The notes beneath the pieces were generated by a model. It searched no databases, was not told the DNA's origin, and was given only the letters and a program-made list of their open reading frames with translations. Positions 35,401-48,200 of a stretch of DNA of 64,000 bases are shown one piece after another (the first letter of the stretch is position 1; the number at the start of each line of letters is the position of its first letter). The stretch is taken from the NCBI GenBank assembly GCA_946902875.1, contig OX336344.1:17257791-17321790 (forward strand). Reading direction: 5' to 3'. This DNA comes from Nematopogon swammerdamellus. Lineage: Eukaryota > Arthropoda > Insecta > Lepidoptera > Adelidae. A program made the position numbers and the translations under genes.

Positions 35401-38400
35401 GCTGACAACATTTGACACATTTTCACCTCACTTGTTGACAAGATATGGCGCAAGAGTTCACTTTTCTGCTGACAACATTTGACACATTTTCACCTCACTT
35501 GTTGACAAGATATGGCGCAAGAGTTCACTCTTCTGTTGACAACATTTGACACATTTTCACCTAACTTGTTGACAAGATATGGCGCAAGAGTTCCTTTTTC
35601 TGTTGACAACATTTGACACATTTTCACCTAACTTGTTGACAAGATATGGCGCAAGAGTTCACTCTACTGTTGACACATTTTCACCTCACTTGTTGACAAG
35701 ATATGGCGCAAGAGTTCACTCTTCTGTTAACATTTGACACATTTTCACCTCACTTGTTGACAAGATATGATATGGCGCAAGAGTTCACTCTTCTGTTGAC
35801 AACATATGACACATTTTCACCTCACTTGTTGACAAGATATGGCGCAAGAGTTCACTCTTCTGTTGACAACATTTGATACAGTTTGACCTCACCTGTTGAC
35901 AAGACATGGCGCAAAAGTTCACCCTTCTGTTGACAACTTTTGACACAGTTCGATCTCGTCTACTGACAACATTTGGCATAGTTTGACCTCATTTGCTGAC
36001 AACATTTGGCCCAGTTTGACCAAATCTTCTGACAATATTTCGCAGTTTGACCACATCTTCTGACAACGTCTAGCACAGTTTGACCTCATTTGCTGACAGC
36101 ATCGGCATATTTTAGTTTTCACTTGAACCATCTCCATGGTTCGTCTTCACCTTTTTTTTTATAGAAAGCGCGAAAGTGGCGCCTAGCCATCCATAAGGTG
36201 TCTAACGACGCCCATGGACATTCGGTCGCACGCGCGGGGTGGGAATGCCATGACGGCCCGACAGGTGCCTACTCCTCTCTTGAAGGAGCCTAGACTAGAC
36301 TATACTTGGGGGGAAATATGTGGTATAACCTGCCAACGTTATTGACACTGCAATAAGGAGCGGACAGGTTAGAAAGAAAGAAATCGTTTATTGTATAATA
36401 ATAAGGGTTCCTCTACACACGATGATTATAGATAGGTACATGTTAAACTAGGATTACTTACTATTGTTTCTAACCATTTCTAGCGGAGCCCCGTTTCCCA
36501 TTTTCGGATTCCCTGTGCTATGGGAAACAGGGTCAATCGTTCAGTTTAGAGAGAAAACCAATCTTAGAGTATCGTGTGGGGCCGGTACTTTAAAATGTGT
36601 ATGTCGTAAAAGGCGACTAAGGGATATGACTCCCTTCTTATATTACTAGGTGGTAGGGTTCAACCCGCCCGGGTTGCTACCACCGCACTGAATGAAAGGT
36701 CGGTCGAAACGGCTATGTAAATAGTTTGTGTTTTCCGTCCAGTTCAGTGTAGCCGGCACGACCGAAGGGATGCGCTGACGTGGCGCCAAGTTCACCCGGT
36801 GTTATGGGCTGACATCATGGATGTTGTAGGTGATGTAGTCAACCGTGTCAGTTGCCATAAAAAAAAAAGCCACAGTTGCACTCCGGGAGTGCCGGCAGAA
36901 GTGAAAACTTTTTGTATTTCCGAAAATAATTCTTAGGTGGTTATAAAAAAAACTAAACACCCTAAAAATTTAAACACCGTAACATTGCTTAAAAAAGAAA
37001 AAATAAACAAAAAAAATTTTGATGGATTCGAACCCATGGTAAAAAAATACAAATCCTACACTCTTACCATTGAGCCAAGAAATCACATAAACGACCAAAC
37101 GAATATCGGATTCCCTTGATTCGCTTTCGGCTTTACTGTCACTGTGAGACGAACAGAATTGATCCCGAGCCACTCGTAACTTAACCCTTAATGCAATGAC
37201 TTAAGGTTACATTTTAAATAATAACAAGCTACGGATCTGACGCGAATCAGATCTGACGCGAGTTTAACATTTTTTACCCATCCAAAAAAAGTGCAAAGCG
37301 CCGCTAAAGAAGTTTTCACTTAAAAAAAAAATTAAAAATAAAACAATGATAATAATAAAAGTTTACCGTCGCCGCCGTGCTCGAGCTCGCCGTACGCGTG
37401 GTGCGGCGGCTGCGGGCTGCGCGGCAGGTGTTGGCGCGCGCGCCGCGCCGCGTCGCACGTCTGCGTCGGGTGCCACGCCGCCTTGCAGTGGTAGCAGAAC
37501 GAGGTGCCGCACCCGGGCGCGAGGCACGTCAGCTTGGGGCACGACGCGCATCCCGCCGCCACTACAGCAAAACTGTTGACAAACAATACACTTTATGAAC
37601 AAACAATATAAGTATAGCATGGACGGCCTAACCTGAGGCGAACACACGTACGCACACAAATGCATTTCTCTAATACAAATGCTTGACATGCACCTATACA
37701 TGGCCTGAGCACTACTACACTCGCAGAATTTTATGATCAATGTCATGCGTGAATGTATTTGTATGCCTCAGGTTAGAATGAACGACCTATACCTAACATT
37801 TTATAATAATAAATTTTATTATTCACATAAAAATTAAAATTTTATTTTTGACAACTATTAATTGAACATTGACCATTTTTACTTTCTTTATATTTTGACC
37901 ACAATATTATAATTAGTTTTGATAATTTTGCAAGTGGCAGTTGATTTTATTTATCAATTTGTACTAAATGCACATTAATATTTTAATTTAATCTAATTTA
38001 ATTATTTTAGTTTTATTAATTTGGTTAAGTTTAGCACAGCAAATTTTCGAATATGTTAATTTTTATCTATTTAATTCAAACCACATAAAATTTGACGAAG
38101 GCTATTTCTTGCTCGATACTAATCACTACTTATAACTATTTATTGTCAATTGACTTATCCTGAGTGTGCATTGTCATCAAATTTAAAATATGTTTTAAAT
38201 CAAATAAAAAATTCAAAAACAAAAGGACAGCTTTCAGTTAACTTTGTATTACCCGTCAACCTTACCCAACTTACCTTACACAATCCCCAGGCATGACTGG
38301 TAGAGAATGCCTTTAATTTAATTTATTTTCATTCTTTTCCAGAACACAAACAATTTATAATCACTAATATTATGTTCTGTTTGTAATTATTGCGTATATT

Positions 38401-41400
38401 CCCATTTGTAAAAAAAATATATCATAAAATTGTCATTGGTTATTTCATTACCGCTTTTTGTATTTTCTTATTTATTGAAATAAATTATTTTATTTTATTA
38501 TATTTCGTTTTATGAATTGATATACAAATCTATACATTCCATACAGTGTAGCCTTCTGCTATGGTATTCCATATAGATTGACGGAAGAGCGGTAGAGCTA
38601 AGCCATACATTTTAAGTTACGCATGTTTAGCGTAACATAATATCATTCGGTGCCTCTAGCAATGACGAGATTATAGACAGAAAAATATTACACAACATGC
38701 CATCACGTTTTCTTGTACATTTTAGCTTATGAATAAATAAATAATTATTTATTCAGCTGTCGCTTGTGCAATTCGATGTAATTTGCATGCGTGCCATGCA
38801 GAAAAACCACTGGCTTCCTTATGGCCTGTACGAGACGTGCTGTTGTGTTTTCATAATTCCTTAAAAAAACGACTCGTTGTAACAACACTTGTGTGACATA
38901 CATTTTAATAAAACATAGATCAAAACCAGTTGATGATTCTTGCAAACAGACATATTGTGTGTGGGTAAATCTGACACAACGCCATCTAGTATCTACTGCT
39001 CGAGTTACTTTGCACTGTTCTAGTTACATTTAATTCCTACAGATGGCACTACTGTAAGACAAAAAAGGAAATAATTGGTATTGCAGAAAAATAAAAAAAC
39101 CCGAAGTCAGGTAGTCCGACGGGTGCGGCGGATACGGATGGGGGCAGGAGGGATGAGGGAACCCAATTCATCGGAGCAACGGTCATGGTTGCACCTATAA
39201 AACAGGCTATGGGAACCCCGATTGTTCGCCAGTGCCGCAATGATTCAAGTCCCTCCGTGAGCTTGGGATCACCATACTGTAATTTGTTCCATTAAGGTGA
39301 TGTGAGGCTGCGTCTGACTCGAATTTCAAGAAGTGTACCGCCAATATTACTTACCTGACAGATTCAGTTTTAATATGTGTAAAACTTCATCTATCAGCGC
39401 AGATCGATAGCTTTTTTTGAAAACACGATTTGATTAACTTCGCTCGATAGAAAAAAATCATGAACATGCCTCTGAATTTAGTCATAAAAACGTATTTAAG
39501 GCAACGTGACCAAATCAAGACTTTGGAAATAATTTATTTTCTTTGTTGAATATATCTAAATCCGAAGCTTTTTACTTTTTTGTTACGATCCGTAGTTTTG
39601 GAATAAAAAGATAAAAACCGAATTTTTTATTGACTGATTGTGTTGCATCCTACTCTAACCAGCGACAGCGGCGCCTTGAAAGAGGAGTACGGGTGAATAA
39701 GGGTTGACAGGGCCTTAAGCAGACATAGCTATGTCAGAATCTAGTATTGTTTAGGCGTTGCACAAGGTACCTGCAGTCAGGGGCGGGACACCACCGCGTG
39801 TCGGGGTCCGCCGCTAGCGCTCTCCGTACGGAGAATTCCTCGTACTTTTCGAACAATACCGGATTGTCGACGATCCGGCGCACGTCTGCAACAATGAAAC
39901 ATTCGCGTCAACCGATTCAACGATACGACAATGACCAGTAGCCTAATCACGAGATTTAACCTACTACGCTACGCTGTGTTCTCCGCATCATTTTGTATGG
40001 AGAAACGAAGTTCGCAAATCTATCACTAGAGGCGCCGCCGGTCCGTTTCTCCATACAAAATAATGCGGAGAACACGGCGTAACGTAGTAGGTTAAATCTC
40101 GTGATTAAGGTACAGATCCAACACACCGGCCGGCCACGCGTCTTAGTTAGGACTCAGGACATCTCGGATGGAAACATACGAACAGCAGCAGTTCAAAGCA
40201 ACAGCAATGTACCGTGTGGTGATGGTACTTTAAAAGAATAGCCCCACTGCATCTCTCCCCGTGTATGTCGCAATAGGCGACTAAGGGATATGACTCCCTG
40301 CTTATATTACTAGGTGGTAGGGTTTATTCCGCCCGGTTTGATGCCACCGCACTGAGCGAAACGTCGGTCGAAACGGCTATGTAAATAGTTCGCGTTTTCC
40401 GTCCAGTTCAGTGTAGCCGACATGAAATGAAGGGAAGCACTGACATGGCACCCAGTTCACCCGGTGTTATGGGCTGACATCACGGATGTTGTAGGTGATG
40501 TAGCCAACCGTGTAAGTTTCCATAAAAAAAAACACTACAGCAGTTCGCTCAAATTTTTTTTTAAATTTCAAATTTATAATAATGGTTCATTTACAATTTA
40601 AATACATGATCTATTCGCCGCTGCAGTGGCTTTTCTCAGATGTTTTAATAGTTTCTGTTTATAGGGACTGCAAAGCGCACACTCAGTTCAGCTTCATGGA
40701 GACCGGACCACTTTATGCAGTGATGATTGGTTTAATGCGTTTCAACCGCGACACCTGATTTGCAACAAATCGATGAAATGATTTTTTTTTTATGTAATCC
40801 CGTATGGTTGGCTGAGTCGGAGGGGCCAAAGCACATGCTCCGACCAGCCAATATCACCTCCGAGAAGGTAGGTGCCATACCGGAGACTTCCCTGGATTGC
40901 TGGCTATAGTGGACTAGAGGAGAGCACAACCGAGGCTGCTATGCGGCCATCTTACACCCAGTACGGTGGTACCAACACAGTCGGCCACAATTTGATCCTA
41001 CCACCTAGTAAGGGGCAAGGGAAGGGACCTACAGTTTTACATCGGTTCCGAACGGTGAAGCAGCAGGTGTAGGTATGCACGTAAATTTTTTTCGCGAGAA
41101 AACCTAAACCATTCGGCCACAGATTACTTTTATAATGTGGGTGCTCTGTTATTGATCTCCTCCTTGACTTCTAGGTACTTGTGGATTTCTTCGTTCTAGG
41201 CAGATCAAGGTGTGCTGCTAACGCACCGCCAAACGTTATTCTGAATTCTGAATGAGAGCTAAACATGGTGTTCCATGAATAGTTGGTCAGGTCATAAGGT
41301 GATTGATTATAAGCACGAAACGGAAACATTTTTGACTATGTCTGCCATCTGTATGTTCTCTTGTATGTACGAGTTATCTTCGCTTCTTCGAAAATGGGTC

Positions 41401-44400
41401 CCTTTGTTTAGACATGGTTATTATCAATGCAATTTGTTTGACATATCTCAGGATGGTTACGGTATCTTATATAATTCATATTTATGTAAGATTCTGTGTA
41501 TTCTTATTTAGTTTATTATCGTCCATGTATGTGTGGTGTGTGACTCGTGGCCCCACTGACTTTGTACCACCATGACTCATGGTCCCACTAGCTAGACATA
41601 ATATTTTGGTCTGGACTCATGGTCCCCATAACGTTATATTAATAAGTATTGATATGACGAAATTATGTACAATTAGGATAATTAGGACTGAGTACCTGAA
41701 TAAAGAAATATTTGAAAATAGTATAGTTGAAAATATTCTAATGACATGGTTGTCTATATAACCTACAACATCCATTATGTTAGCCCATAACACCTAGGCG
41801 AACTAGGTGCCATGTCAGTGTTTCCCTTCAGTCGTGCCGGCTACAATGAACTGGACGGAAAACACAAACTATTTACATAGCCGTTTCAACCGTTAGTTCG
41901 TTTTTCTCTTCCTCGTTCTATTGTTGCTACATTTCATACTTTCTATCATTTTAGGTTATCTGTCAGAGATTCCGAAGTCTGCCTTTTGGAAATTGTGTTT
42001 ATTAATTTAAAAATAATAAACAATATCTTCATAACATCACGGTATTGTTGACGTGAGTGGAGCAGCCGTCATGTACGCTCTGATTATAAGATTCCTTTTG
42101 TGGAAACCGACACCATATTTTCAAAGTCTAGTATGCGAATTGCTCTGATTGGTCGTTCTCAACTTTGGCGGGAAATATAAATTTCGAAAGTATTTCCGAA
42201 AATAAAGTTTTCTTAGGTGGTTATAAAAAAATAACCATAACCTAATTTTAACACCCTAACATTGCTCAAAAAAAAAAGTCAAACAAAACAAATTTTGGCA
42301 AAAGGGACACGAACCCATGGCCGAGATCGAAAAAATAAAAACCCTACACTCTACCACTGAGCCACCAAAGTACATATGCGACCAAACGAATATCGGATTC
42401 AGTAGGTTCGCTGGGGTGCCGGAGGCGGAGCCAGACTCGTCTCTCCACCAATCAGAGCAACTCGCGTAGTAGACTTTGGATATATGCAACCCGACACCGG
42501 TTGGCTATGTTGCCTGCCGGCCTATATTGCCGTCGGGAGCGAGCTCGGCACGTGTGTCCAGTGGCGGGACAAAACCAAAATTTGATGTGGGCAAGATATA
42601 TTTTGCGAGGCACTCTCTGGTGGCACTGGATTTTATGGATTTTCACTGTTGAAATGGATTTCCGGTATACCGATCAAATTAAACATTTGTCAGCATACCT
42701 TTCGTCGATAAAAGTAAACATATTCAAATTGCAATAATACAGCCTTCACTGCCTCTGTCCTGCTTTCCCATCTTGTGTCTGATATGATAAAGGCTTTATA
42801 GTATGCTTTAGTTTGCCTTTGATTAAGTCTAAACATGTTTACTCGGGGTCTCTTTTAATAGATCTAGCTGAATATTTTTCATGAATCAAAGCTGTATGAA
42901 CTTTCGAGGCGCGAGGCCCCTCGGGTCGCGAGGCTGTGGGCGGTCGCCCACGTCGCCCACGCCTTGCGCCGCCTATGTGTGCGTCCGCTCACCGTCCGGG
43001 TGCATGGGCTCGTGGCAGGCGGGGCAGGCGACCGGCACGCGCGCCTCGCAGATCTCGATGGCGAGGTACTGCCGCAGGCAGGGCTCGCAGCATCGGTGCG
43101 CGCACGACGCGAGCCGCGGCAGCGTCGTCGCCGCCAGCGTCACCAGGCACAGCGGGCACTCCATCGCCTCGCCCTGCAACAACATTTACAAATTCTAGTA
43201 TAAACTATTTAATTAAATATAAAAAAACAGTCAGTGTGAACGTCAATAGCTATAAAAATCCTTTAAGCCTCAATGGACAAGTATGTATGTATATATTTAG
43301 GTATTATTAAACTGTAATTCATATTATGTATTCATGGATACTTTTTAATTAATTAGTAAGTATGTAGTTATTATAGTATATTATAGTTGCTTATACATAT
43401 TCCTTAAATTATATTTTACATTCCCTTATATTTTTGCTACTTATATTAAACATACGACTCGACTCAAACATCCAAATTGAGCCATGAAATAACATAAACG
43501 ACCAAACGAATATCGGATTCCCTTGAATCGGCTTTACTGTCACTGAGAGACGAACAGAATTGATCCCGAGCCACTCGTAACTTAACCCTTAATGCAATGA
43601 CTTAAGGTTACATTTTAAATAATAACAATAAATCTGACGCTTTTCGAGATCTGACGCGAGTTTAACATTTTTTACCCACCTAAAAAAGTGCCAAGCGCCG
43701 CTAAAGAAGTTTTCACTTCAAAAAACATGTTTCTTGTATGGGAACCCCCCTTAATTTTTTACTTTTCATATTCTTTATTATTTGTTGTTGTTATATCCGC
43801 CATAATAACACATATTTTGTGAAAATTTCAAGCGGTTACTTATTTATTAGGGTTCCAAAGATACAGCAGTAGGACAGACAGACGGCGGCGGCGTAGGCTT
43901 AGTAATAAATATGCTTCCGTCCGGGATACGGAAACCTAAAAATATACAAATATCAAATCAAAATCAAATCAAAAAAGTGTTTATTAGTCAGGCACATGTA
44001 AATAGGTTACAGTTATACATAGTATAAACAATGCATGAAGATGGTACGAATACTGTGCCCGCGAGATCGTGTATTTGTTAAACACTATTGCCTAAACTGG
44101 CTCTAAGGCTGTTTCATAGGCGACATTGCTTGGTCAAACCACTTTTGATTACATTCGGGTATCTAATCTACTTATTGATGTATGATATTATTTAGATCTA
44201 ATAAACTAATTTATAATAGAAAACTTATTCTAGTTTGTGCGCCGTGTGTGAATGAGAGAGGGTGAGGATGTGTGGGGTGTATGCGTGTGTTGTGTGCTTG
44301 TATTGTGTACATGTATGTCTGCATGTGATGTGTATGTAGGCTGTGCGAGGGTGTTTTTATGATGAGAGAGTGTGCGTGATAGTATAAATAAAAATAATAT

Positions 44401-45233
44401 AAATAAAAGAGAAATTATGCAATAAATACCTACAGTATATACAGGGTGTCCCAGAAACCGACGATAATCCTTTAACAGGAGATAGGGCTGCTAATTACCT
44501 CTCAGAATATCTAATTTTAGGTTTAGTAAAAATGGCTTAGTTTTTGAGATATTGTCATTTTTGTAAAAATCCAAAATTTTCTCCCTCAGCTCATTTTTTT
44601 AAATGCCACGAGTACAAATGTAAGATTTTCTTAAATCTAGTTTTTGTCAAATATTCCCGAAAAGTAAGGCTTTCACACGGTATAATTAATTTTTTTATGT
44701 TTAATCCTGTTTAGCTGAAAAACGACTTAAGAGCCACATGTTAAAAAAATTTCAGCCTCATCCTTTGAGTTTGGCCCTTCGCGGTGAAAAAAAAAATTAC
44801 TACACTAAAGTGGCATTATGCAAAAAAAATACGCCCATCTAATGTAGTTTTTAAAAGTCAAAAATAATTTCCGTTTACTTACTTAAAGGAGTCGGTAGAC
44901 CGCTAAGTAAATTCCCGCGCAACTTTTGAGTCTTTATATTTAATTTACTTAGCGGTCCCCCGACTCCTTTAAGTAAGTAAACGGAAATTATTTTTGACTT
45001 TTTAAGAGTCGGGGGTTTTTTAAATTTGTAATTTAACTTTTATTTCAAGCTTTTTAAAAAAAACCGCATGCAAATCGGTCCACTTTTGAAGATAATAATT
45101 TTTTTTATTACTTAATTACTTAATTACTTGATTACAAACATAGCTAAGAACCATCCCGATTAAACAGGCTTCCTAATAAAAAAAACCGCATCCAAATCGG
45201 TCCATCCGTTTGGGAGCTACGATGCCACAGACA

Positions 45234-45280
<47 letters not shown>

Positions 45281-48200
45281 AACTTATAACACCCCTCCGT
45301 TTTTTTCGTCGGGGGTTAAAAATGGTAAATCACTTACCGCTTTGCCCAATAATTTATGAGATATTGTTATTTAACTGCAAAAAGACCTCGGAATTTGATA
45401 ACTGTTCTACCAACTACGAATTGGAATAAAATAAACATTTGAAGTAATTGGTCTTTATTAACCTGTTAAAGTAGATGTTCAAATTGTTTACAACCTGCAC
45501 AAATGCTAGCTCGACATCTTCTCACAAATGCCCGGTCGATGCGTCGAGCAAGTACTCGATGCAAGTGCAGATACGTCCACCTCCGATCCATCTGTGGGGA
45601 TATGCTTGGTCTAAAAAATTACGCACTTCTCTAGCGTAATGGGTTGGGCAGCCATCATTTTGCGACCACCTCCGTATGGCCAATAGGTACATCTTCTAAA
45701 AGGCTCTGAAGCTCCTGTTTCAGAAACTCAAGATAATTCGCCCGTTTAAAGTCTCTACTATTCAACGGACGTCTTCTTGCCTCCTAGCCACTTGCATCCC
45801 CACAGATAGACCGGACGTCTAGATCACCGGATTTAAATCCGTTAGATCTTTATTATTGGGGCTATTTAAAAGAAAAAGTTTACGGGAAACCGGTGGAAAA
45901 CTTGATAGAGCTCAAAGAAAGAATTACAGAAAGTTTTTTTTTATGTAAACTGACATGGTTGGCTACATCACCTACAACATCCGTGATGTCAGCCCATAAC
46001 ACCGGGTGAACTTGGTGCCACGTCAGTGCTTCCCTTCGGTCGTGCCGGCTATAGTCAACTGGACGGAAAACACAAACTATTTACATAGCATAGGTGGACG
46101 TATCTGCACTTGCATCGAGTACATGCTCGACGCATCAACCGGGCATTTGTGAGAAGATGTCGAGCTAGCATTTGTGCAGGTGGTAAACAATTTGAACATC
46201 TACTTTAACAGGTTAATAAAGACCAATTTACTTCAAGTGTTTATTTTATTCCAATTCGTAGTTGGTAGAACAGTTATCAAATTCCGAGGTCTTTTTGCAG
46301 TTAAATAACAATATCTCATAAATTATTGGGCAAAGCGGTAAGTGATGTACCATTTTAAAAACTACATTAGATGGGCGTATTTTTCTTGCATAATGCCACT
46401 TTAGTGTAGTAATTTTTTTTTTCACCGCGAATGGCCAAACTCAAAGGATGAGGCTGAAAATTTTTTAACATGTGGCTCTTAAGTCGTTTTGCAGCTAAAC
46501 AGGATTAAACATAAAAAAATTTATTATACCGTGTGAAAGCCTTACTTTTCGGGAATATTTCACAAAAACTAGATTTAAGAAAATCTTACATTTGTACTCG
46601 TGGCATTTAAAAAAATGAGCTGAGGGAGAAAATTTTGGATTTTTACAAAAATGACAATATCTCAAAAACTAAGCCATTTTTACTAAACCTGAAATTAGAT
46701 ATTTTGAGAGGTAATTAGCAGCCCTATCTCCTGTTAAAGGATTATCGTCGGTTTCTGGGACACCCTGTATATATAAAGCTAGATCACAAATTTTTTGCAT
46801 AAAGTTTACCATTGTTTCTTAAAACTATCTAATGTGGTGTTAAAAATATCTACACTATGCTATTTGTGCTATCTGCTCTACCAAATTCTAGTGTTCACCG
46901 ATTGAGTTTATATTGGTAGAGTGAGCGGGATATTTAGTACTCGCCCTACTAATACTACCGGTTACTAGTGTTAACCAGGCTTAGTGAGCCATTGAGCGTT
47001 TAAACTGAGATTTAACCTTGCGGGGAAACGCAATTTCAAATGGGGCCGGGAACTTACCTTCTACTGCATACTCATTCAAGGCCAGCTACCATACATACAT
47101 ACAACATACATACATACATACATACATACATACATACATACATTACATACATACATACAACATACAACAACATTTATTCATACAATATACAACCATACAT
47201 ACTTGAACATACATGGGTGGATCAACTTTTTCTTGTAACGTAAAAACCAGCTGCAAAGTCAAATAAAAAAAAATTTATTACAATTTATTACTTAGTTGAA
47301 AATCAATAAGTATAATATACTTAGGTTGATAGGCAATTGAAATAAAAGTACAGAACTATTTAAAATAAAACATTAACCAAATTTTTAGGGGTGACCCAGG
47401 GGAAAATGTTGTCCCCAGTTTTTTATGGAAAAAAAGGGGTTATCCTCAGGATAACCAATATTTTTTTTAAATTACTCAGAATTCTTTGTGCAGCTTCTTT
47501 CTTATTAATCAATTACTTATCTGCTTCTTCGTGGGTGTAATCGAATCGGATAGAACAAATTGTGACAAATTCGAGTACAGTCATGCTGTCTAATGAATGC
47601 TTAATAAACAATATACAATATAGAATGATAGTTGCTGTAACTATTAAAATAAGGTGAATTTATCAAGATAATATCCTGTTTTCAGACAGATACCAAAAAC
47701 AAGAAAAAGTTTATTCACCCACATACATACATACATACGTGCATAACGTCACGCCTGTTTCACAGTGCGGTAAGCAGAGACAACAGATCTCCATCCCAAA
47801 GTCATGATAATACCAAAGAGGATAATACCTATTGTTTTCATTAGAAAACTAAATAACCTAACACGAGTTGTCAAAAAGACATGGAAAAATTATCGAAAAA
47901 TAAAAGGTAAAAAATGAACAGTATGAATAAACTTTCGCATGCTTTTAACGCGCACAGAATATTTTAAACCAAACTGATTTTATCTTAGACTAGGTGACGT
48001 TCCCATTCACTTGAAAACGAGCTACTGACAGATCTGAGAACATTATAGCGTCAGCTCTCGTAATGGTTTCCCCACTAATGCAATTCAATTAATTTATTAT
48101 AGGTAAAATCATTAATATTGTCCGTTCGTGGTTTAGTTAGTTAATACGTGTTTCAAATTTTGGTTGCCAGCGTTAATTTAAAGACGGAACGAACACAAGG

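Larger units (their letters stand above)
44442..46767. mobile_element. 2.3-kb foldback element built from a mariner-like transposon
   Basis: Both ends carry cagggtgtcccagaaaccga in opposite orientation next to TATA/TA. The arms stay complementary for roughly 680 bp (44442-44856 plus 45321-45575 against 46767-46092). They include both copies of a transposase C terminus, read on the plus strand near 46120-46200 as [20 protein letters not shown]. The centre keeps [20 protein letters not shown] (about 45815-45880). Three later insertions break it: 44857-45320, an S1 SINE at 45936-46090, and minor indels. Confidence 0.8.

Noticed and set aside
35340..36125. CRISPR-like array or a repeat-rich protein gene
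   Set aside because: Units are contiguous without unique spacers, the genome is eukaryotic, and the short minus-strand ORFs only reflect the 67-bp periodicity.
47018..47243. Tyr/His/Thr-repeat ORFs
   Set aside because: They translate the (CATA)n microsatellite.
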